64,000 nucleotides of DNA from Rhea pennata (taxonomy: Eukaryota; Chordata; Aves; Rheiformes; Rheidae): contig NC_084678.1 in the NCBI RefSeq assembly GCF_028389875.1, forward strand, positions 13,236,899-13,300,898, read 5' to 3'. The translations under genes were made by a program, and so were the position numbers. Below, piece after piece: positions 55,272 through 64,000 of the stretch. Under the pieces are notes generated by a model. That model saw nothing but the letters and a program-made list of their open reading frames with translations, made no database searches and was not told the origin of the DNA. Within the stretch, counting starts at the first letter, position 1, and each line of letters opens with the position of its first letter.

Positions 55272-58200
55272 CTATGCCTGCTTCTTATGTTTCTGAGTAT
55301 CACCTGAAAAGAGAAATAAATTAATTAGCATATATTTCAGTTCTGGCCTGTATCCAATAGGGAGATTCTGTTCATCACAATTTCGTTGTCCTACAGCGTT
55401 ATTCTGAGCCGTCTGATGGCAGCTCAGGACTGCTATGCCTATTCTTGCTTTAGAGCCAAACATGATTGCACCTTTGATGTCCACAGATGTTAACTGCACT
55501 ATAATACCAGCATTTGTTTGTGAAGTTCAGTTCAATGAAGCATCTATACTGCTCCACAGACACACACAGTTTGACTAACATATCAAGGATGACTAAGAGA
55601 TGTAAGCACTGAAATAGCCTCCTGTGCAACGCATACGCTATGAACTTACCCCATAATAATGCTGTAAGCTTCTCTCCAAGAAAATAGAATGCTAACAACT
55701 CAAGGTAGGAAGTGACAAAAAGCAACATCCTTCCAGCTATGTCTAGAGCTTCTAAAATCGGGTATACCCAAATTCCTGAGGCATAATTTACCCACAGCAT
55801 CCTAAGAACAAGGAAAAACAAAATCTTAAACATGAAACAGCCATGTCTACATATTTTCTTTAATATAATCTATCTTGTTTATTTCTCAAGCCACATAAAT
55901 CCTCAATTCTTAGTTCAGAATAAAACTGGCTGCAGAAATATGCAGAAAGCTGCAGAAAGCTATGTGATTTTAGCAATTTCCAGTTAAAGTATCTTGGTTT
56001 CATGCAAAAGTATCCATTGCTGCAATTACCTCTTGTATCTCTGATATACAAGAGAACATCACATCTGGCTTGAGAAAATGTAATCAACTAAAGATATTGA
56101 CATGGACAATAGAATCCTTGAGCTTGATTTGGATAGCAACCAAAAAGTATCAATATCTGTAATATGGGTAGTTAGACTGACAGACTTAGATGGATCAAAT
56201 ACAGATCCTTCACTAACTAATGCAATTTGCTCAGGGTGGAAAAAAAAATGTTACTACATTAAATGTATAGGGGAAAAATAAATAAGTTGCAGTAACTGCA
56301 CATGTTCGACCATTATCCCTCTCCATAGGAAAATCATATGAAAGGCACTTCTTGAGGTCCGCTCAGTTTTGGGATTCATACCCACTAATACAGGAGTAAC
56401 ATTTAAAGAGAGCCACAGCAAAACACAACTTATTTTCAGTTGAGCTGTTCACTATTTAGCACAACTACACAGAATATGAAGGAGCTTTTGAAGAAACTGG
56501 ATGACCTAAAAAAAAAAATTCTTAAAGAGGAAGCACTCAAAATCTAGAGGAAACAAGCTCCTTATTATTTGAAAAAAATAAAGTTAAAATTGTAATCCGC
56601 TCCACTTTATTTTCATTCTTTTTCTGAAAATGTCTTTATTCACTTGCTTTCTAGTCTCATTCAGACTTGTCTTTCCTGCTACGATCTCCTAGGTATCAAA
56701 CATTTAACAGAATATTCCATTTTTGTATATTCAAAACCTACAGCCACAGAGGTACTGTTACGAATGAGATAAACATAAACAGGGAGGCAAACAGAAGAAC
56801 AAACATCTGCCACCTCTACACGTTTCTTCCAAATTATTTATCGTTGTATTTCTCTGTAAGAATCAAGATACATTGCTATAAATTAAACATGAAGAACATA
56901 CTAAGCACAATATAAAACCAAAGATGACTGCAGGTTCAATTAACCTATTTTTGTATAGTGTGTTTTTTGAAGAAAATTATTGTACAAAAGTGTATTTCTG
57001 AGGAACAAGGCCTACCATATAATGTATGAAGAACCAAAGATGCTAAGTCCTATTATTCCATTCAGTTTACCAGGATATTTATGTGGACATGCTATCAGCT
57101 CTATAAAAAGTAATGGCAGTATGGTGGTATGCTAAAAACAAAAACAAATACAAGAGTTTAAGATAGAAACATAATGCAAATAGCTCCTATAAAATGATGT
57201 AATAGAAAACCTTTGATGTACAGTTGTGATAGAAGTATTTTCTTTCACAGTATTCTCTCCAACACTGTACTATAATAAACAGATTTCCTAAAATCCCCAT
57301 TTATATAAAAATAATAATTTCCATTTAGGAAAAAAACAAATGACAAAAAAGGCAACAAGATGATGCCATCAAAATTAAGTAGAATAGTCCAGCTGGATAA
57401 AATGCCTGAATTTACACTGTACTGTAACTGCTATCAGACACTTGCTACGGGGTATGGAAAAAACTTTAATATAGTTTAATTGTGCAATATTATACTACTT
57501 AAAAAAAGAGTAATTGGGTAAACAAAGTCTTGGAAGTTCTGAGAAAAAACATTTAAAATTACATTCTCTAGAACTGTTCTGATAAAAAGCAGAATGCATT
57601 TAACTGGCTTGCACAAGGCTGTTAAATACAGAGTAAAAATTCTGAGTAAAGTTTGTGGCCCAACTTCCAAAGGATCTAAGAATTTAGTAAATATATATAT
57701 AAAAAAAAGATCTATTAAAAATACATTTAAAGAACAGCACTTGAAGCACTGCCCTTTGCAAAGAATGGGAATTATCAAGTTAATGTCATCACAGCCTTAT
57801 CTCCTACCTGTGCATGTAGTAGAACTGCATAATCATGCACTAGTTTTTCCCTACATTGCCTTGTTTTTGCCAGTTCTGAAGATGGAAGGTGTATAGTGCA
57901 CAAGATAATTCTTAAATACGGATTTAGACACAGAATCCAACTCTTCTAGTCTTTTCCCCTCCAGCCCCCCACTATTATTATTAATTTATGCAGCTTTATT
58001 AGTGTGGTAAATTTCAGACAAGAGTATACTTTAGGAGACAAAAACCTTTTCATCATTCTATTACCTGCACTTACAGTTGTACTGAAATAAAGATGCATAC
58101 TGAGCTGTCTGCAACTTAGTTTCATCAAAACAAGTAATTAAAAGAATAAACAACATATAAAACTGAAAAAAAAAGTTAAATCCAAAATGCTGACAAAACA

Positions 58201-61200
58201 TCAGACTTACCATAGTATGATTAAGCCAACTTGGATTAATCTCATCCAGCTCTTCAGGATATATAAGCTCCCTGTTATATGCATATAGAGCCCAAAACAT
58301 AACAGCTACAAACTAACATTAAAAATATAAAGAAATAGAATAAATACTTGCAGACAGGAATATTAGCAAGGACGACTATACTCATACAACAACCATTTAA
58401 AATATAACTTTTTCTATCTAGTGGTTGCAGAGTATACATTAAAGTGCTTTATTACTGCCTTAATTTGTTCTGTTCCTCTGAATTTGACTTTAGAGTCATT
58501 TAAGAACTACTCTAAGTTACTGTACAAGTAAGTAATATATGTATATATATATTATATATATATTTAATCAAGCCTATTGCACAAAATGAGTAGGAAATGG
58601 ATTGTTGTCAGCAAATTCATGACTAATAAGGTATCAAAACTGGAATTCGAGGTTCTTGTTGGTTAGTGTCCATGTATAGTTTTCATGTTAAGAAATGAAA
58701 CAGTTCTCATTAATTTTCTACTGGTGGAAAATTCAGAGCACGTGGCAGCTCTCAGAAATACATAAAACACTCTAAATCAGTAATTATTACTAATCAAAGT
58801 TTGTAGAAAGGTAGGATGAACAGCATAGGAGCAACAGTAGATTTCTTTTTAATCAATATTTCAACTATCAAAAATATGCATACTATGTATCTTCTGACTA
58901 AGCAGCTCCCAAATGTATAGTGGTAGGAGTATCATAGGAACAGAAAAAACAAATACTATCTGAACAGCTGAATACTTCCCTGAGCATATGGATACAAACA
59001 CAAACTCATGCTGCCAGATACATCAACAGCAGACAAGGCAAGTTCTAAGTTAAAAACTAAAAAAGGACTGCACAAAGCTTCATTAAACCCAGAACTCTGG
59101 GTCAATTCTGACCCAGATGTCTGAGACATTCCAGTAGGCAGAAGCAACTGAACTAATTTAATTCAATTCCCTAGGAATTACTGCTTGTGCCTTATAATAA
59201 AGGTGTATTTCAGGGTTAGCTTAAACTTATTCCTTAGGCTGATATAATCAAATTTAGAGTACCTTCAAAACCATCTAACCATACCCACTGCATACATCTG
59301 CACACATTTAAATACAAGTAAGAGTTAACTGCAACTTCCTGCAAGAAGGCCCCTTCTTCAAGAAAGTTATGCTGTATATTCTTTTTAGTTCAATAATTAT
59401 TCATGTGATTATTTCTTTTCATGAGGATCATAGACGTGAAAAACACTTTGTAGAAATATGACTTATGTAAAATCAGATGAAAAATCTCTTCTGTGCTCAC
59501 TTTGTAAACAGTTTTTTTCAGGAGAAAAAAAAGTCTACATAATCTATTTGTAGATTTTTTAGAAAGATTTAGAGTGTTAGTTATTTTACTGTTACCTCCT
59601 AGAGAATTTAGTCAGTACAGATATATATTCCAAAAACTACAATACTGGAAAAGTAATTTCAAGGAATCTGTTTTCTTAAACATCAGTATGGATGGAAAGA
59701 AAGAAAACAACTGTTAGCCTCGCTAGAACACTTCTGATTTTTGGAAACTGAACAGAATACGATCATACCTGTCAGCTCTGTTAAGTTAAATAGAGCATAT
59801 CAATTTATTCTGTCTTTTCAGAAGTTACATGAGAAAGTATTGAGAGCTCTGACAGTTCACAGAGACTACTTACTAAGCCAACAGGGAATACTAGCACGGA
59901 GAAGATGAAGTCTTTCACAGGTAACAATCTGGATGATACACTCTTCTTTTTGGCAGTTGCGAATATAAGTACGAAATCAATCATGACACATATTCCAAAC
60001 AATAAAGTTTGCAGAATCTAAACAGTTAAAGAAAATGTTAAGAAAAAGGCTTTTTCAGTACTTCATTTTTGCTGCATTCCCCAACTTTCACATTTTCTGC
60101 ATGGAAAATATCTAAAAATTGCTTGTCCTTGAAATAACTGGCATTCTTTTTCACTTGCTTAAACCTACATCACCAATCTACTACAGGTTTGATCAGGTAT
60201 ATTCAGCAATGTTAGAGAAGTCATAAATGTTTCGAAGGGGAAAAAAAAACAATTTCTGTGCTGATGTCTTCATTAGTCCATTACACCAATGTCTGAAAGT
60301 CTAACACCAGCAAGTTTTCCACTGACTGGAAGAGAGTTCACTTACAGAGCTTAGTGTCAGCCTACAAGCTCGAGGAGTCCTGACAACTCCTGATTTCTGC
60401 ATTGTATTTGCATTGAATGCGTCAATGTCTGTAGTACGACAAAGTGCCCAGACCAGTGCAAGCTGTCCAGGTCTGAACAGCTCATCAACGGTCTGGGAGC
60501 AGCCATGCCAAGCCAGAGATTTAATCCCAGCCCTCCATGTGGAAACATTCCCATTCCTCTGTCCCCATTTCTCACTACAACACACCTGTTGCACGACCCT
60601 GCGTCAGGACACAGCAGTCAGCTTTTCATCTGCTCAGCAGTAAAACAAAGGGGATTTTTTCTTTGATTTTTCCCCCCTTTTAAGGGAAAGGGATATAAGG
60701 CGTTAGGGAGGTAATCTCCTGAGAAGCACCTAATTGTGTCAGTCACTGTGTGACACAGCTCTTCCAGGAGCGTGGGAAGGAGCCCGTGATGCTCAGTGAT
60801 CTCAAGCCTCCCTTCTCAGAGCCCAGTGCATCGCTGTTGACACCCTCTTCTCTCCTCCCCTCCCAGCTGAGGACACTCTCACTTCAACTTCACCCCCGTT
60901 CACACGGCACTTGGCTTAACCACAAGCAACTTGCACCATCCATGCTCCCTCCCAAGGGCTATCTCCTCTGGCACTGGTCGCACCCCATGTAGCGCCACAC
61001 GAGCCCCCCAGACGGCCTCCCACACCTGGTTGATGAAGGTCAGGTATTTCCAACGCCCTCCGTAGGTGTCCTCGCTACCCCTGCGGGCGGAATTGGGCAG
61101 CCCCACGTTCTGGCAGAGGGAAAACAGAGCCCACAGAAAGCAGCACACGTGCAGAACCACGACGAGCCACTGGCCCCGCAGCACCCCCGCCAGGTCCCGC

Positions 61201-61217
61201 AAACCCAGACGCTCCAT
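55272..61217 (-). CDS. AIG1/ADTRP-family membrane hydrolase, complete, six coding exons
   Basis: FAR-17a/AIG1-family multi-pass membrane protein. AIG1 and ADTRP hydrolyse fatty acid esters of hydroxy fatty acids (FAHFAs) with a Thr/His pair; the same reaction is inferred here. Exons in transcript order: 61217-61026, 60017-59874, 58312-58211, 57131-57016, 55801-55650, 55303-55272; 738 nt, 245 residues. Thr60 (in WKYLTFIN) and His147 (in WLNHTMHTT) align with AIG1 Thr43 and His134. Family landmarks AYNRELIYP, GIWVYPILE and FLGEKL are intact. About six hydrophobic segments are visible, the first at 17-36. The C-terminus GDTQKHKKQA is basic, as in ADTRP. MERLGLRD was chosen as start; an in-frame ATG 51 nt upstream would add 17 residues. 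It is neither AIG1 nor ADTRP proper, so a separate paralogue is likely. Introns hold AT repeats (58535-58562) and nothing gene-like. Confidence 0.9.
58535..58562. repeat. AT-rich dinucleotide repeat in an intron of the AIG1/ADTRP-like gene
   Basis: TATATG/TATATA run, directly visible. Confidence 0.8.
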
Positions 61218-61480
61218 CGCCGCCCCCTGGCGCCCCCTTGGCGGGGCCGCCGAGCCCAACCGCCGCACCGCGTGCCGCTAACGGTCGCGCATGTCTAACG
61301 GCGCAGCGCCTGCAGGCGCGGCACGGACTGCGCATGCGCGCGCCTGCGGTCGTCACCACCTCCTGTCCCTGCGACGGAGGCGTGGAGCCACTGCGCCGCC
61401 ATCTTGTGTAATCACTGCCGCGAGGCGTCGGGGGGCGCTTTTAGGACCCGCCGTGCCCGAAACTGGAGGCGTGGATCAAG
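60980..61480. promoter_or_regulatory. CpG island promoter of the AIG1/ADTRP-like gene with NRF1 and YY1 sites
   Basis: GC-rich block over exon 1. A consensus NRF1 site TGCGCATGCGCG is at 61329-61340, and CAAGATGGCGGC, a YY1-type element read on the minus strand, is at 61406-61395, 190 bp above the ATG. YY1 elements of this kind usually sit just inside the transcript in the direction of transcription, which suggests a minus-strand start near 61.41 kb. Confidence 0.7.
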
Positions 61481-64000
61481 GATGGGCTCACCAGATTTAC
61501 CTCTTTGTCTGAGCTCTTTCAGCTTTCGAGATAACCCTGTTTCTTTCAGTGTACTGCCCCTGGAGGTGTGGGGATTTTTCCAGGAGTGCCCTCAGTGAGG
61601 CGCTGCCCCGCGCTGTGACAGGGCTCAGGTTGCCCTGGGCTGACAAAGCCTTCATAGGGGATCGGGATTTACATCTCTTCTGGAAAATGATGTTTTGACC
61701 AAGAATCAGTGACAAGTTCTAGGCGGGACTTTAGCACATGGACTTCACCTCAAGGCAGTGCAGATTTCCCGGAAGGGAGTAACCTGGTGTCTTGTCCTGT
61801 TTTCAGAACAATGTGTAACATGAAGCTCTTTGTTTTATAGTTGCAATAAAAGTTGTAGTATTGATTTAAAAATTATAGACAGTCTAGTTAAGAGTATGCA
61901 AAATCAAAGCATTCAATTTCTTCTAAACACTAGGATGGTGATGCTGCACTGAACCTCAGAGGTCACTGTTCTCTGTGTTGAGTAGCATGATTTACATCTG
62001 TGCTGTTGGCAAAATACTGTAGCCTTAATGGTGCAATATAAATATATGAGGAGTTTTTTTTTGAATATGTAATGTTACAGACTATAGGGAATTAAACAAT
62101 TTTCTTGGTTTATGAAGAGATTCATAAGGAGAGATGAAAGCCTTTGCAAATGGTAGCAATTTGGAAAAGCAGGACATTATGGAAAGGGCAGGGCAAATTT
62201 TAATATACGTTTTGTACTAATGTTGCATTTTTAACTGGGGGCAGCCTTGAGGCATTTACTGAATTGTTAAATACTTCAGAGATTTATTTTGTATTAAAAT
62301 CAATTCTGATAAGTTAGTTTAGTAATGGATCCTTACAAATGCAATAATTGAAATATATACCCTGTGGACAGCTGTTAAGATGAATGTTTCCATAACAACA
62401 CACAGCTACAGCAGGTCTGCAATGACACACGATACAGTTTCTATGGTAATGCAATGTCTTAGTCTCTGAAAAGCAGGGAAATCCATTACGAAAAGTAGGC
62501 ACTGATAGGTTAGAGTCAAGGGAGGTTCTTGCTCACATTTATCTGTGTCTAGCCACATCTTGCCACTTTTCTCTTATACCCAGACTGCAAACTTTTTACA
62601 TTGGAGAGACCCTGTTTTAGGTTGTTTTCCTGAAGAAATTGACCATATTCCATGGTCACAATGAGTTTATCAATGATGTGATACAAGAATCAAACAATTA
62701 TTTCAGTTTATCTTGAAGATCTATAGAACATTAAAAACAAGGTAATAAAGAGTTGAAAGAGTACACAAAAAAACATCAAATAGGAGGACTTGAGGTAGAT
62801 CAAGAAAGAATTACAGAGAACAGTTTGGATTCACGTCAAACTGAATGGAAGACACAAACTAGCTTTGCACAAAAATGCAATGGTAGATATAAAGGGGGCC
62901 TTTAAGCAGTAAAAGATAGCTTAGAAAGGGGTAGAAAAGGATTTGTCATGGATTTAGGTACCTAGTTGCTCTGTGTGTCCCACTTCAGTCTCTTGCATCC
63001 TTTGTGAATTCTGAGCCTTAATCACCCTGGCCTGTATTTGTCTCAGGTAACTTCAGTTACATACCTGAGTTGCCTGGTCTACTTTAGTCAATAAAAAGAA
63101 ATAGGCCCACTCACCTTGGGTCCAAGATCTTGTCTGTGCTGAAGAGTATTTTGGAGGAGACCCTGCCTTAAATGGAAGCCTCGTGCAACACCAACTCTAA
63201 GCTACACACTGATGCTGATGCTTAAAGTTGGTTAGGGAAGCAAGGCTTCCATGCCTTATATTATACATCTGCTTCACTATAGAAACTAAAGAAAAAGCTA
63301 AAGGTTTTCTAGAAAGAAATTACTATTTCTGGGTGTCAGTTCTGCTTACAAACTGAAATCACAATATCTGAGATGGTTTCTAATTTTGCTTTCTGGACAA
63401 CAGAGATGCTTAAAGAAACATTTCAGGAGTGATTCCTCTCAACATTATTCTCACTATATAGTATACTACTGTTTTTACTCCAGTTAGTTTTCTGTTTGAA
63501 ATTAAAATGAAGCTTCAGTGGAATTAAATTGTTTTACATTTGCATGGTCTTTAACTATGGTATAACATTATTTTAAGTGTGTTGTAATTACAACTATTTT
63601 GAACAACACAAAATAAAAGATGATCTTAATATTTGTAGCTATTCAGGCAAACTTAGTATGTACAGCTTTTTTTTTCTTTGATGAGTTTTGAGCAGTTAAT
63701 AAGATACTCATTTCAGATTTTTTTTTACTTAACCTGCACAATCCAATTAAAATCTTTTAAGGAAGATAGGCTTATTCTGGCACAGTGTTCCCAAGGATTT
63801 TCCCTACAGGCAATATTTGGCCTACTCAGTACAAAGGGGTCTGCTAGATCTATAGAGGAATTTAAAAGAGTAAGAAAACATTTTATTAGTTTTAATTTCT
63901 GAAGGTAATCTGTAGAGGAACATGTAGGAATGCATAGTACTTTTATACCTTTAAGGCAATACAGACAAAAACTTATTTTCTACCAGGAATCGGCTTTTGT
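61481..64000. other. Region right of the AIG1/ADTRP-like promoter
   Basis: About 2.5 kb with no recognised gene or repeat. Short plus-strand frames directly beside the CpG island (61291-61598) are not supported by homology. In human the next gene to the right would be ZNF831; no part of it was seen. Confidence 0.5.

Overview
The window is nuclear DNA from a vertebrate, almost certainly a bird. Genes have short exons and GT-AG introns, and four GC-rich CpG islands (about 10.6-11.7, 25.5-26.1, 41.3-42.1 and 60.98-61.45 kb) stand out from an AT-rich background. The tubulin is the class VI beta-tubulin of avian thrombocytes and erythroid cells. A tRNA-Ile-derived SINE with a CR1 tail at about 44.9 kb resembles the family known from songbirds, so a passerine is likely. 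Gene order NELFCD - CTSZ - TUBB1 - ATP5F1E - PRELID3B matches human 20q13.32 (chicken chromosome 20).

Layout: (1) 485-3782 (+), the last seven coding exons of NELFCD, a subunit of the transcription-pausing complex NELF. (2) 6856-11032 (-), complete cathepsin Z (CTSZ), six coding exons, tail to tail with NELFCD. (3) 16497-20385 (+), complete TUBB1, four coding exons behind a TATA-box promoter. (4) 24575-25666 (-), complete ATP5F1E, the ATP synthase epsilon subunit, with an intron in its 3' UTR. (5) About 12 kb without a recognised gene, holding a 33-bp-unit minisatellite (28.66-29.53 kb) with a 291-codon open frame on the minus strand. (6) 37846-41732 (-), complete PRELID3B, six coding exons. 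(7) About 13.5 kb of intergenic DNA with the SINE. (8) 55272-61217 (-), a complete six-exon gene of the AIG1/ADTRP family that keeps the catalytic Thr/His pair; I know of no counterpart at this place in mammals. (9) 61.2-64.0 kb, the shared CpG island and then nothing recognisable.

The genes do not form one pathway. They are conserved neighbours: one transcription regulator, one lysosomal protease, one lineage-restricted cytoskeletal gene and two nuclear genes for mitochondrial proteins (ATP5F1E, PRELID3B). CCAAT, CRE and NRF1-like sites lie in the CpG-island promoters. All exon borders were read by eye from reading frame, GT/AG sites and remembered homologous proteins. Untranslated ends and poly(A) sites are less certain. 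No retrovirus-like or other virus-derived element was recognised.
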